DNA of 36,176 nucleotides from Chloroflexota bacterium (GTDB taxonomy: Bacteria; Chloroflexota; Limnocylindria; Limnocylindrales; CSP1-4): contig CAKKPP010000030.1 of assembly GCA_919901745.1 (NCBI GenBank), forward strand, positions 1 to 36,176. Reading direction: 5' to 3'. Of this stretch, positions 23,038 through 31,626 are shown in pieces. Below the pieces are notes generated by a model that was not told where the DNA came from, did no database searches, and saw only the letters and a program-made list of their open reading frames with translations. Each line of letters opens with the position of its first letter. The first letter of the stretch is position 1. The translations under genes were made by a program, and so were the position numbers.

Positions 23038-24954
23038 TCATTCCTCTTCGGAAGCGGCGGTTGCGCTGCGCCGACGCATGACCAGCAGGCCGCCGGCAAT
23101 GACCACGACGAGCGCCGCGATGCCGAGGATCAACGGCGTGGAATCGGAGCCCGTGGAACCTCCGTCCGGGCCGCCCGGGGCGGCACTTGGGCCGGCGGTC
23201 GCGCCGGGTTCCTGGGTTGGAGCCGGAACCGCCGACAGGTCGGTCAGGTGCGTGTACCCGATGGAGCCGTACCCGAAGAGTGGCGTTCCGCCGTCGCTCG
23301 GCTGATTGGTCCACCCACCGAAACGGTCCGTGCGGTAGGCATGAAGCTCGGCGTCGTAGTACAGGATGATGTAGGGCGCCTCGTCGTAGGTGAGGTTCTG
23401 CATCTCCTTGATCTGGGCGAAGCGCGTGGCCTCGTCAGACTCGGCGCGCTGGAGCAGGAAGAGCTCGTCGTAGCGCGGGTTGTCGTAGAAGCTGTCGCTG
23501 AAGCTGCCGATCTCCTCGCCCCGCAGGACGTTGAGCAGGGAGGTCGGATCGGGGTCGCCCACCCATCCCCACAGCTCGATATCGAAGTTGGCGAGTCCGC
23601 CGCCCTCGGGCGGCAGAAGATCGTCGAGGAGCTTGCCTTCTTCCGTGACGAACGCGTCGACGCCGACCCCGAGCTCGGACCACCACTCCTTGATGAACTG
23701 CGCGTCGGTGGCATGCTCCGCCTCGGAGTCCGGCCAGGTGACCCGAAGCGTGATGACCTTGCCTTCCTTGTCGAGACGATTGCCGCTCGCGTCGCGCGGA
23801 TATCCGGCCGCGTCCAGGCGCCGATTGGCTTCGGCGATGTCGAAGCTTCGGGGGTTGTCGGGCGGTGAGTGCCAGCGGGTGTGGAAGGGAGGCACGATCG
23901 TGGTGCCCGGCTCGCCGAACCCACCGAGCGTCACATCGACAAGCTTCTGCTGATCGATCGCCCAGGCCAGCGCGTCGCGGAACTTGGGATCCTGGAGGGC
24001 CGTGGTGGACGCCCCGCCGCCCTCGATCGGGCCGCGGTTGTACGTGTTGAATGCGATCTCCGAAAACCCGTTGGAGATCCCCTCGACCACCTGGATGTTC
24101 GGGTCACCCTGGAGCGCCGTGAACTGGTCGGGCTGGATTCCGCGGACGTAGTCGATCTCGCCGCTCTTGAGCGCCTGGACCGCGGTGTCCATGGCCTGGA
24201 ACGTCTGGACGACGACCTGGTCGGCAGCACCCTGCTTGCCCCAGTAGTTGGGGTTGCGGGTGAACGTGATGTGGTCGCCCGGCTGCCACTCCGTGGCCTG
24301 GTACGGGCCGGTGCCGACGACCGGCGGCTCGTTCAGGAACGGCGTGGAGCCCTCGGCACTGCCGATCTCATCGAGCGTGTGCGATTCCCAGATGTGCCTG
24401 GGAAGGATCGGCACGTAGGCGTTGAGGAGCAGCGTATTGGCGAATTCGGTCTCGACCACGAGCGTCGATGCATCCGGGGCGCTCACGGACTTGATCCCGG
24501 CGTTCGTGAGATAGCCCTCGAGGTAGCCGGCGCCCAGGTAGTAGCCGTCCTCCGACGCATCGCTCTTGGCGGTCGCATCGATGACGAGCTGGTAGGTGTA
24601 GAGGGCGTCGGCCGAGGTTGCCGGCGTCCCGTCCGACCACTTCATCCCGTCCCGGATGTGGAACGTCCACGTCAACCCATCGTCGGAGGCTGACCACGAA
24701 TCGGCGAATCCCGGGGCCGGTTCCAGGTCCTGGCCGAAATTGAGGAGCAGGTCGTAGTTCAGGGTGAAGATCTCGAAGTCGACGACCAGGATCGAGCTGA
24801 ACGGGTTCAGGACCTGGAGGTCCTGGTCCGTGCCGGTCTTCAGGATCAGGTGGTTGCTGGCCGTTGCCAGGCGGGCAACCGGCAGGACGGCCGTCAGCAC
24901 AAGTCCGAGGGCAACCAGAACCCTGGCCGCCCGCGTGCGGATCGGTGAACGCAT
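23038..24954 (-). CDS. dppA: Peptide-binding protein of the Dpp/Opp transporter, membrane-anchored
   Basis: A family 5 solute-binding protein, 638 aa. The signal peptide covers about residues 1-32 (ARVLVALGLVLTAVLPVARLATA), with no lipobox cysteine. Domain landmarks are DGLTWTFHIRDGMKWSDGTP (the peptide-binding signature), GTGPYQATEWQPGDHITFTRNPNYWG and FRDALAWAIDQQ. After a Pro/Ala/Ser/Gly linker (about 570-605) comes a hydrophobic helix, PLILGIAALVVVIAGGLLVM, and RRR. The receptor is therefore tethered by its C-terminus, with positive charge inside. The ATG at 24954 is fixed by GAGGAGGA, six bases upstream; the open frame continues further but without protein character. It captures peptides outside the membrane for DppBCDF. 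Confidence 0.94.
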   Translation of the reverse strand: MRSPIRTRAARVLVALGLVLTAVLPVARLATASNHLILKTGTDQDLQVLNPFSSILVVDFEIFTLNYDLLLNFGQDLEPAPGFADSWSASDDGLTWTFHIRDGMKWSDGTPATSADALYTYQLVIDATAKSDASEDGYYLGAGYLEGYLTNAGIKSVSAPDASTLVVETEFANTLLLNAYVPILPRHIWESHTLDEIGSAEGSTPFLNEPPVVGTGPYQATEWQPGDHITFTRNPNYWGKQGAADQVVVQTFQAMDTAVQALKSGEIDYVRGIQPDQFTALQGDPNIQVVEGISNGFSEIAFNTYNRGPIEGGGASTTALQDPKFRDALAWAIDQQKLVDVTLGGFGEPGTTIVPPFHTRWHSPPDNPRSFDIAEANRRLDAAGYPRDASGNRLDKEGKVITLRVTWPDSEAEHATDAQFIKEWWSELGVGVDAFVTEEGKLLDDLLPPEGGGLANFDIELWGWVGDPDPTSLLNVLRGEEIGSFSDSFYDNPRYDELFLLQRAESDEATRFAQIKEMQNLTYDEAPYIILYYDAELHAYRTDRFGGWTNQPSDGGTPLFGYGSIGYTHLTDLSAVPAPTQEPGATAGPSAAPGGPDGGSTGSDSTPLILGIAALVVVIAGGLLVMRRRSATAASEEE

Positions 24955-24960
24955 GCTTGG

Positions 24961-24968
24961 TCCTCCTC
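24961..24968 (-). promoter_or_regulatory. Ribosome-binding site fixing the dppA start
   Basis: The minus strand reads GAGGAGGA six bases before the ATG at 24954. It selects this start and puts the signal peptide at the N-terminus. Confidence 0.85.
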
Positions 24969-25109
24969 GAGATGTTCCGCCCAGTACGGACCGCGCCGCC
25001 CACGGACGTCCTCCACCCGGCACTCCGGGGACTCTTACACCCATCGAGCGTGCGGCGCAACCCGCGGGCGCATATGGCGCACCTCGGGCCGGCCGGCGAG
25101 CGTCCGCGA

Positions 25110-26069
25110 TCATTCGGCCGAGGTCACGACCTCTTCGACCTCGAGGGTGCCGGCGCCGGCATCCAGCGTTGCCAGAGCACCGAACGGCACCGTGGCATGG
25201 TGCTTCCCGTGGCCGATGGGCAAGCCGACAAGCACCGGGATTCCCAGCGGCTGAAGCAACTCCTCGAGAACGTCCTCGATCGACAGGGAGCGGGTGTACT
25301 CGGACGGTCTCTGCTGGATATGCGGCAGCACGATGCCGGCCGCCTGCTCGAGGATTCCCGCGTTCCGGAGATGGGTGAGCGAACCGTCAAGCAGTTCCGG
25401 CTCGACCGGGATGTCCTCGAGGACCAGGATCCGGTCACGGGCGTCGATCTGGATCCGCGTCCCGATCGTCGAGGCCACGAGGCCCACGCACCCGCCGGTG
25501 AGGCGGCCGGTGGCGCGCCCGGGCGCGAGCGTCCGCACGTACGGATCGTCCGGGTCGCGCGGGATCGGTCCGTACGGTTCGTCGCTGAACAGGGCCCGCT
25601 GCAGGGTCGCCTTCGAGAAGGCGGACGTCTCCGGGTCGCCGACGCCGGACGCCCCGTTCGAATAGAACGAGATCCCCCCGCTCCAGCGCTGCCGTGCGAG
25701 ATGGATCGTGGTCAGGTCGCTGTAGCCGCAGAAGGCGCTTCGGCTCGTCGCGAACACGCGCTCGTCGAGGAGGGGGATCAGGCGCGGGGTGCCGTAGCCG
25801 CCCTGGAACCCGAAGACGGCCCGGATGGCGGGGTCCGCCAGGGCGGCATGAAGGTCCGCCGCACGATCGACGTCGTGGCCGGCGAGATACCCATGACGGT
25901 CGCCGATGTGTGCGCCGAGGCGCACCCGGAGCCCCCACCCTTCCAGCCCGCCGACCGCGCGTTCGAGCTCGCTCCGATTCGCCCACGGACTCGCCGGGGC
26001 CACGATCGCCACGGTGTCCCCGGCACGCAGCCGGGGCGGCTTCGGAACGGGGTCGCGCGGGTCTGTCAT
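25110..26069 (-). CDS. LD-carboxypeptidase / MccF-like serine peptidase (family S66)
   Basis: The protein is 319 aa. Family S66 peptidases cleave the L-Lys/D-Ala-type bond of muropeptides (LdcA) or inactivate microcin C-type peptides (MccF). The nucleophile is S117 in FCGYSDLT, after FGFQGGYGTPR. The other triad members are E218 (VLEDIPVE) and H287 (GLPIGHGKHH). There is no signal peptide, so the protein acts in the cytosol, where imported cell-wall peptides would arrive. The ATG is two bases after the flavoenzyme stop. It is followed after 155 bases by the peptide transporter operon on the same strand, supporting a muropeptide-recycling or peptide-salvage role. Confidence 0.92.
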   Translation of the reverse strand: MTDPRDPVPKPPRLRAGDTVAIVAPASPWANRSELERAVGGLEGWGLRVRLGAHIGDRHGYLAGHDVDRAADLHAALADPAIRAVFGFQGGYGTPRLIPLLDERVFATSRSAFCGYSDLTTIHLARQRWSGGISFYSNGASGVGDPETSAFSKATLQRALFSDEPYGPIPRDPDDPYVRTLAPGRATGRLTGGCVGLVASTIGTRIQIDARDRILVLEDIPVEPELLDGSLTHLRNAGILEQAAGIVLPHIQQRPSEYTRSLSIEDVLEELLQPLGIPVLVGLPIGHGKHHATVPFGALATLDAGAGTLEVEEVVTSAE

Positions 26070-26071
26070 GG

Positions 26072-27247
26072 TCAGACCATATAGCTCGTGGCGGGGTCAC
26101 GTTCGAGGAGAATGGGCCGGTCGATCCGGAACCGCTCGAGGTCGGGGTCCGATGGGCTCGACCCGTCGGCGATCCGTTCCGCCAGGATCCGCCCGAACAG
26201 CGACGCGAACTTGAACCCGTGGGCCGCTCCCAGGGCGACGTGGACGCGGGGCTCGTCGGGCAGCCGATCCAGGACGAAGTCGCGGTCCGGGGTCAGGGTG
26301 TAGAGGCACGTCTTGGTGAGCAGCGGCTGCCCGGCCATCGTGGGGAGCCGGCGCTCCACGAAGGACATCGCCCGTTCAAACGCGGCGTCGTCCCGATCGA
26401 AATCCCTCGTGTCCGGATCCACGAGCTCGCCGCCGACGTCCTGGGCGACCTTCGGCCCGGGTTCGCCGTACGTCGGGAACCCGTAGTAGCACGGGTCGTC
26501 CATCCAGATCCAGATCGGGAAGCGATCGGGGCTGAAGGCCGCGGGATCCGGCGACGCGACATAGGTGACCTGCTCCTTCGTGACGGCCAGTGGCAGCTGT
26601 CGATCGAAGGCACGGAGGAGCGGGTTCGTCCACGCGTCGGCCGCGATCACCACATGGCCGGTCTCGATCCGATCACCGGCCTCGGTCTCGATCTCGATGT
26701 CCCGGCCCGACCCGCGCAGGGCGACGACCCGGGTCCGATCACGCAGTGTGGCGCCGTTGGCCACGGCCTGCCGCTGGTGCGCCGCATTGCCGCGGTTCGG
26801 ATCCGCCAACCCGGACTCGGCCTGGTGGACGACGATCGTGTCGTCGTCGAGCCGCCACTGGGGCCACCGACGCATCGCGTCGGCGGCGTCCAGGCGTTCG
26901 AACGAGACACCCTCGGCAGCCATGCTCTCGGCATAGTCCGCCTCGGGGATGGCGCCACCGGCCGGAAAGAGGTCGAGTCCGCCGGTTCTCGTCACGATCT
27001 GCACGCCGGCCTCGCCCTCGACGATCCCCCACGATTCGTAGGCGCGGCGAGCCAGCCGAACGTAGTCGGGTCGGTGGTACGACAGCCGGATGATCCGCGA
27101 ATGGTCCTGCGACGCACCGCGGACGTGGCCCAGCTCGAACTGCTCGAGACCGAGGACGCGGTCGCGAAATCGTCTCGACAGCCAGTACGTCGCCGCGGAC
27201 CCGAAGCCGCCGAGGCCGATGACGACAACGTCCCAGTCCCGGATCAT
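26072..27247 (-). CDS. Sarcosine oxidase / N-methyl-amino-acid oxidase-like flavoenzyme
   Basis: A 391-aa FAD-dependent amine oxidase of the DAO superfamily. The dinucleotide fold GLGGFGSAATYWLSRR (11-26) is at the N-terminus. C314 in TKTCLYTLTPDRDF lies where monomeric sarcosine oxidase attaches FAD covalently (Cys315), and K266 corresponds to the oxygen-activating lysine. The next active-site position, usually histidine, appears to be D270 (PKVAQD). The enzyme should oxidise a secondary amine with oxygen to imine and hydrogen peroxide. The ATG overlaps the Nudix stop (ATGA). Substrate could be sarcosine, another N-methyl amino acid or pipecolate. Confidence 0.87.
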   Translation of the reverse strand: MIRDWDVVVIGLGGFGSAATYWLSRRFRDRVLGLEQFELGHVRGASQDHSRIIRLSYHRPDYVRLARRAYESWGIVEGEAGVQIVTRTGGLDLFPAGGAIPEADYAESMAAEGVSFERLDAADAMRRWPQWRLDDDTIVVHQAESGLADPNRGNAAHQRQAVANGATLRDRTRVVALRGSGRDIEIETEAGDRIETGHVVIAADAWTNPLLRAFDRQLPLAVTKEQVTYVASPDPAAFSPDRFPIWIWMDDPCYYGFPTYGEPGPKVAQDVGGELVDPDTRDFDRDDAAFERAMSFVERRLPTMAGQPLLTKTCLYTLTPDRDFVLDRLPDEPRVHVALGAAHGFKFASLFGRILAERIADGSSPSDPDLERFRIDRPILLERDPATSYMV

Positions 27248-27825
27248 TCGACCCCCGCTCGCTCCAGCGCGACCCGCTGGATGGCCATGATCGAGAGTGC
27301 GTCGGTGATCCGCCCGTCGAGGGTCATCGCCAGCGCCTCGCCGAACGGGACCCACGAAACGGACAGCTCCTCGGTCCCCTCGGGATCGGCCTCGCCGTGT
27401 GACAGGTCGGTCGCCAGGTAGATGATCGCCGTCTCGTCCGTGACGGAGTTGGAGAGGTCGGGGCGCGCAAGCTCCCGCCACGAGCCGGCCATCACGCCGG
27501 TCTCCTCGCGGAGCTCCCGGCGTGCGCCGTCGATGGGCGTTTCGCCGTGCGGCGAGCCGCCCTCGGGGATCTCGAGCGAGCGGCGACCCAGCGTGTACCG
27601 ATCCTGTTCGACCAGGATCACCCGGTCCTCATCGTCGATGGCGACTACGCCGACGGCCACGTTGGCGAAGTGCACGACACCGTAGATCCCGGCCTCGCCA
27701 TCCGGTCGCGTCACCTCGTCGTGATAGACCGTGATCCAGGCGTTCTTGTACGCCACCCGGCGCGACGTTCGTTGCCAACCCGGCGTGCTGCGTTCCACGT
27801 CCGTCTCGTCGACCACGCCGCCCAT
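27244..27825 (-). CDS. Nudix hydrolase, ADP-ribose pyrophosphatase-like
   Basis: The protein is 193 aa. The complete Nudix box runs from G89 to V111: G, five residues, E95, seven residues, then REL-x-EE-x-GV. The lead-in ILVEQDRYTLGRRSLEIPEGG resembles ADP-ribose and nucleotide-sugar pyrophosphatases. The start is uncertain. The ATG at 27825 overlaps a possible -10 box (TACGAT, 27824-27829). If that box is used, a leaderless start at the GTG at 27816, seven bases further on, fits better and only removes three residues. It is the first gene of the flavoenzyme and LD-carboxypeptidase operon and is divergent from the CocE-type gene. Confidence 0.9.
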   Translation of the reverse strand: MGGVVDETDVERSTPGWQRTSRRVAYKNAWITVYHDEVTRPDGEAGIYGVVHFANVAVGVVAIDDEDRVILVEQDRYTLGRRSLEIPEGGSPHGETPIDGARRELREETGVMAGSWRELARPDLSNSVTDETAIIYLATDLSHGEADPEGTEELSVSWVPFGEALAMTLDGRITDALSIMAIQRVALERAGVE

Positions 27826-27881
27826 CGTAGCGGCCCGTCCCGCCGCCCGGTCCGCGTGGATGGTGGGGTGAGCTCGGGTCC

Positions 27882-27887
27882 TACACT
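27882..27887 (+). promoter_or_regulatory. -10 box, leaderless start of the CocE-type hydrolase
   Basis: TACACT is followed by seven bases and the ATG at 27895, placing +1 at the start codon. No ribosome-binding site exists in between and the -35 region is weak. Confidence 0.5.
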
Positions 27888-27894
27888 CGGTCGA

Positions 27895-29988
27895 ATGTCC
27901 GCAGAGCGTGCCCCGAGCCCGGCTTCCGACCCGACCCACGGGGTGGCCGTTCGTCGCGATCTTCGTGTCCCGGTTCGTGACGGCCTGGAGCTGTCGGCGA
28001 ACCTGTGGCTCCCGGTCGGCGCCGTTGATGACGCAGCCGAGACCGCCGCCGGCGTTCCGGTCATCCTCGAGATGATCCCGTACCGAAAGGACGACTGGCG
28101 CGCGTCGGGCGACGCCGGCCGCGGGACGTGGTGGGCCGCGCGCGGCTACGCCTTCTGCCGGCTCGACATCCGCGGCACGGGCTCGTCTCCCGGCATCGCC
28201 CGCGACGAGTACACCGCCGAAGAGACCACCGACGGCTACGACGCGGTCGAGTGGCTCGCGGCCCAACCATGGTGCAACGGCAACGTGGCGATGTGGGGCA
28301 TCAGCTACGGCGGCTTCACCGCGATCCAGGTCGCGATGCTCCGTCCGCCGCACCTCCGGGCGATCGTGCCGATGTACGCCACGGACGACCGCTACACGGA
28401 CGACGTCCACTACGTCGGCGGCGCTGTCACCGCCTCGGAGTTGAGCCAGTACGCGGTGAGCATGGTCGGGATGAACGCGCTGCCGCCGCGGCCTTCGTAC
28501 CGCGGCGAGCGCTGGCTCGACGAGTGGCGCGAGCGCCTCGAGCTGACTCCCGTGTGGCTCATCGAGTGGCTGCGCCGGCAGGCCGACGGGCCGTACTGGC
28601 GGCAGGGATCGCTGGCCCCCGACTACGACGCCATCGAGGTGCCGATCCTCCTGTTCGCCGGCTGGATGGACGGGTACGTGAACCCGGCCCTCCGGATGCT
28701 CGAGCGGTGCACCGCCCCGCGCCGGGCGATCGTCGGCAACTGGGTCCACAGCTTCCCCGACGACGCGTACCCCGGCCCCAACATGGACTGGCTCCACGAG
28801 ATGCTCCGGTTCCTGGATCACTGGCTGAAGGGGGTTCCGAACGGCGTGCCGGACGACGCACCCCTGGCCTGGTTCCGTCGCGAGTGGGCAGCACCCGAGC
28901 CGTTCCCGGCATCCTGGCCCGGGGCCTGGCAGACGGCCGATGCGTTTCCGATCGCCGGGACCCACCTGCGCACGTTCTTCCTGGACGCCGGGTCCGAACC
29001 GCTCCGCGGCCGGCTCGTCGACACGCCGCCCAGCGGCGCCGGGATCGACATCCTTCGCCACCGGGCGACGCATGGGACCTGGGCGTCACTCTCATGGGGT
29101 GCGGGATCAGCTCCCAACGGGCTGTGGACGGATCCGCGAGCCGAGGATGGCCTCGTCCCGGCCTACACCTCCGATCCCCTGGACGAGCCGCTCGACATCT
29201 GCGGCTTTCCGACCGCCGTGCTTGCCTGGCGATCGCCGGTCACGGTCGCCACGGCCGTGGTTCGGTTGCTCGACGTGGCTCCCGACGGAACGCCGACGCA
29301 GGTGACCGCCGGCGTCCTGAACCTGACGCACCGGAACGGGCACCACGATCCGCGACCGCTGGAGCCCGGGGCGACTGCGGTCGTGGAGATCCCGATGCGG
29401 GCAGCCGGCTATCGGTTCCGCGCGGGACATCGTGTCCGACTGACAGTCGCGTCCGCCTACTGGCCGGTGATCTGGCCGTCGCCGGATCCGGCCGACCACG
29501 AGCTCCTCCGCGGCGGGGCGCGTGGCGCAGGCTCCGACGCGTCCGTCGCGCGCCTCGTCCTGCCGGTGGTGCCCTCGGTCGACACGGCGGATCCGGGATT
29601 CAAGACGACTCGGCTCGATCTTCCCGACGTTGGCGCCGGTTCGGAGGATCCCCCGACGTGGCGGGTGAGCCAGGATGTCATCGCGGGAACCACGACCGTG
29701 CGCATCTTCGACGGCGGGGAGTCGATCGCACCGGACGGGACGACGCTCTATTCCTCCGAGGCGCACGACCTGACGGCGTCGGACCAGGATCCGGCCCACG
29801 CGACGATGGCGAGCGAGGTCGTCTATCGACTACGCCAGGACGGACATGCCGTCGACGTCCTCGTCACCGGGCGCACTTCGTCGGACCGAGCGGCGTTCCG
29901 AATCGAAGGAACCCTGCACGTGACGCTCGACGGCGATTCCTTCTTCGAGCGCACCTGGGACGAGTCGCTCCCCCGTCGCCTGGTCTGA
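27895..29988 (+). CDS. CocE/NonD-family serine hydrolase (X-Pro dipeptidyl-peptidase-like)
   Basis: The protein is 697 aa. The alpha/beta-hydrolase core carries the oxyanion tyrosine motif IPYRKDD (62-67), the nucleophile S137 in MWGISYGG, the acid D259 in FAGWMDGYVNP and H285 in GNWVHSFPDD. A cap (about 140-235) lies between, and a C-terminal jelly-roll domain (about 340-560, GHRVRLTVASAYWPVIWPSPDP) is typical of the family. The last 130 residues are an extra beta-rich region. No signal peptide is visible, so it is cytosolic. Relatives split X-Pro dipeptides, cephalosporin esters or cocaine. Beside a peptide transporter, peptide or ester cleavage is likely. The ATG fits a leaderless start from TACACT (27882). 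Confidence 0.93.
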   Translation: MSAERAPSPASDPTHGVAVRRDLRVPVRDGLELSANLWLPVGAVDDAAETAAGVPVILEMIPYRKDDWRASGDAGRGTWWAARGYAFCRLDIRGTGSSPGIARDEYTAEETTDGYDAVEWLAAQPWCNGNVAMWGISYGGFTAIQVAMLRPPHLRAIVPMYATDDRYTDDVHYVGGAVTASELSQYAVSMVGMNALPPRPSYRGERWLDEWRERLELTPVWLIEWLRRQADGPYWRQGSLAPDYDAIEVPILLFAGWMDGYVNPALRMLERCTAPRRAIVGNWVHSFPDDAYPGPNMDWLHEMLRFLDHWLKGVPNGVPDDAPLAWFRREWAAPEPFPASWPGAWQTADAFPIAGTHLRTFFLDAGSEPLRGRLVDTPPSGAGIDILRHRATHGTWASLSWGAGSAPNGLWTDPRAEDGLVPAYTSDPLDEPLDICGFPTAVLAWRSPVTVATAVVRLLDVAPDGTPTQVTAGVLNLTHRNGHHDPRPLEPGATAVVEIPMRAAGYRFRAGHRVRLTVASAYWPVIWPSPDPADHELLRGGARGAGSDASVARLVLPVVPSVDTADPGFKTTRLDLPDVGAGSEDPPTWRVSQDVIAGTTTVRIFDGGESIAPDGTTLYSSEAHDLTASDQDPAHATMASEVVYRLRQDGHAVDVLVTGRTSSDRAAFRIEGTLHVTLDGDSFFERTWDESLPRRLV

Positions 29989-29994
29989 CGCTGT

Positions 29995-30624
29995 TCAACG
30001 AGGCCCGACGAGGATCGCGATCGCGAATCCCGCGATGACGACACTGCCGAGCGCACCGAGGACGGTCCGGAAGCCGGGCGGCAAGCGGCGATGTGCCACG
30101 GCTCCGACGAGCGCCAGCACCGTCTGCCACGAGAAGGAGGCCAGGAATGCGCCGCTCACGAAGGCGACGCGGGACGCCGGGTCGGCGCCGATCTGAGGCA
30201 GGCCCAGGATCAGCGCGGCGAAGTAGATCACCGTCTGCGGGTTGAGCAGGGTCAGGCCGGTGAACCGAACGTAGATGGTCCACCCGCGGGTGGATGGATC
30301 GAGGGCCGCCGACGGGCGGCTCCGGTCCCGGATCAAGCTCAGGATTCCACGGCCGGCAATGCCCAGCAGCACGAGCCCGGCGATCAACCGGAGCGGCGTC
30401 TCGATCGGCGCGAGAGCCGCCGACACCGCAACGCCGGCCACCATCGCGAGGGCCGCATACAGGCCGTCGGCCGTGGCCGCACCGGCCCCGGCCGCGAAAC
30501 CGGCCCGGAACCCTCGGCGCAGCCCCTGTTCCACGATGAGGACGGCGATGGCCCCGACCGGGATCGCAATGGCGTAACCGGCCACGACCCCGGCCAGGAA
30601 CGAGCCGCCCATGGCAGCGGCCAT
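29995..30624 (-). CDS. LysE/RhtB-family exporter
   Basis: A 209-aa membrane protein with about six hydrophobic segments. The family core is visible: VAGYAIAIPVGAIAVLIVEQGLRRGFRAGFAAGAGAATADGLYA (helices one and two), GLTLLNPQTVIYFAAL and the C-terminal AGFAIAILVGPR. Members export amino acids such as lysine, threonine or homoserine. GTG at 30627 and ATG at 30624 are adjacent possible starts; I use the ATG. The gene starts 10 bases after the DUF3307 gene stop, so it belongs to the SatD operon, and it converges on the CocE-type gene. Confidence 0.9.
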   Translation of the reverse strand: MAAAMGGSFLAGVVAGYAIAIPVGAIAVLIVEQGLRRGFRAGFAAGAGAATADGLYAALAMVAGVAVSAALAPIETPLRLIAGLVLLGIAGRGILSLIRDRSRPSAALDPSTRGWTIYVRFTGLTLLNPQTVIYFAALILGLPQIGADPASRVAFVSGAFLASFSWQTVLALVGAVAHRRLPPGFRTVLGALGSVVIAGFAIAILVGPR

Positions 30625-30633
30625 CACCGCACG

Positions 30634-31626
30634 TTATCGCGGGATCGTGCCGAGTGCCGCCGCGGCCAGGAGCCCGGTGGCAATCGCCGCCGACACACTG
30701 GCCAGCGTGCCCAGCAGGTAGTACTCGGCGAAGTCGCGATCGTCGAGTTGCTTGAACCTGGCGATCGTCTTGGCCGCGATGACGAACCCGATCGCGACCT
30801 GGTTGTTGGTCAGGATGAACGTCACGATGAGGAGCCGCTCCAGCACGCCGATGGTCGCCCCGACCCGCTCCGGCGAGGGCGGGCGCGTCACGAGGGTCGT
30901 CGAGACGGAGCGGGGTGGTGGGACGTCCGACCCCGGCATCCGCGGCGGCGCCAGAGGCGGGGCGGCCACCGGTGGCGAATCGCCGCCGAGCTGGTGCGCT
31001 TCGGCCGGAATCCCCGACATCGACGCGGCGGTCTGGCGCGGGTGGACCAGGGCCTCGACGAAGAACGCCGCTCCCCGGATGTTGGCGATCGCCAGGGAGG
31101 ACACGACGACCGCGCTGAGCACCACGGCATGCACGACCTCGCGATCCCACGCGCCGAGGAGCCCGTCGACCGCCTCACGCCAGCCCGCCGTCGGCGCGAC
31201 GCCCGAGAGCCAGATCGCCCAGACCAGTCCGGCGATCGCCAGGTGAACCACCTGGTCCAGGACGAACAGGGCTGCCGGCACCGGGGTCCAGCCGGTTCCG
31301 AGGATCCCACTCACGGGACTCTCGTGCATCCGGCGAGCGACCCGGAGCGCACGGGCCTCGGCCCGCCGCGACAGAAGGATCTTGGAGCGGTCGACGATGA
31401 CGTGGCTGACGCCGGTCACGAGGAGCACGGATGCGCCGGGCACGCCGAATGCCAGCGCGAACGGCACCAGCAGCGTCGCGACGACCGCGCCATGAGCAGC
31501 GAGCCCGTACCAGGCCCGGAACCCGGGGGCGGCCTTGGCGAACGCGATTCGATCGGTCTGGAACACGAAGTCGGCCAGCAGGTGAGCGAGGACCAGCCAG
31601 GCCACCGTCAGCGTCGGGTCGGCCAT
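30634..31626 (-). CDS. DUF3307-domain membrane protein
   Basis: The protein is 330 aa. The N-terminal half (about 1-170) is hydrophobic and matches the DUF3307 type: TVAWLVLAHLLADFVFQTDRIA, then GLAAHGAVVATL and SHVIVDRSKILL, with conserved His and Asp residues. A Pro-rich linker (about 205-250) joins a second membrane section (IGVLERLLIVTFILTNNQVAIGFVIAAKTIARF, AEYYLLGTLASVSAAIATGLLA). DUF3307 genes often accompany SatD genes, as here, where its ATG shares a base with the SatD stop (TGATG). Function is not established for the family; the membrane His/Asp pattern could bind a metal. Confidence 0.88.
   Translation of the reverse strand: MADPTLTVAWLVLAHLLADFVFQTDRIAFAKAAPGFRAWYGLAAHGAVVATLLVPFALAFGVPGASVLLVTGVSHVIVDRSKILLSRRAEARALRVARRMHESPVSGILGTGWTPVPAALFVLDQVVHLAIAGLVWAIWLSGVAPTAGWREAVDGLLGAWDREVVHAVVLSAVVVSSLAIANIRGAAFFVEALVHPRQTAASMSGIPAEAHQLGGDSPPVAAPPLAPPRMPGSDVPPPRSVSTTLVTRPPSPERVGATIGVLERLLIVTFILTNNQVAIGFVIAAKTIARFKQLDDRDFAEYYLLGTLASVSAAIATGLLAAAALGTIPR

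Noticed and set aside
28128..30038. A 636-codon second frame inside the CocE-type gene
   Set aside because: Arginine-rich shadow of the real frame, which has a complete catalytic triad.
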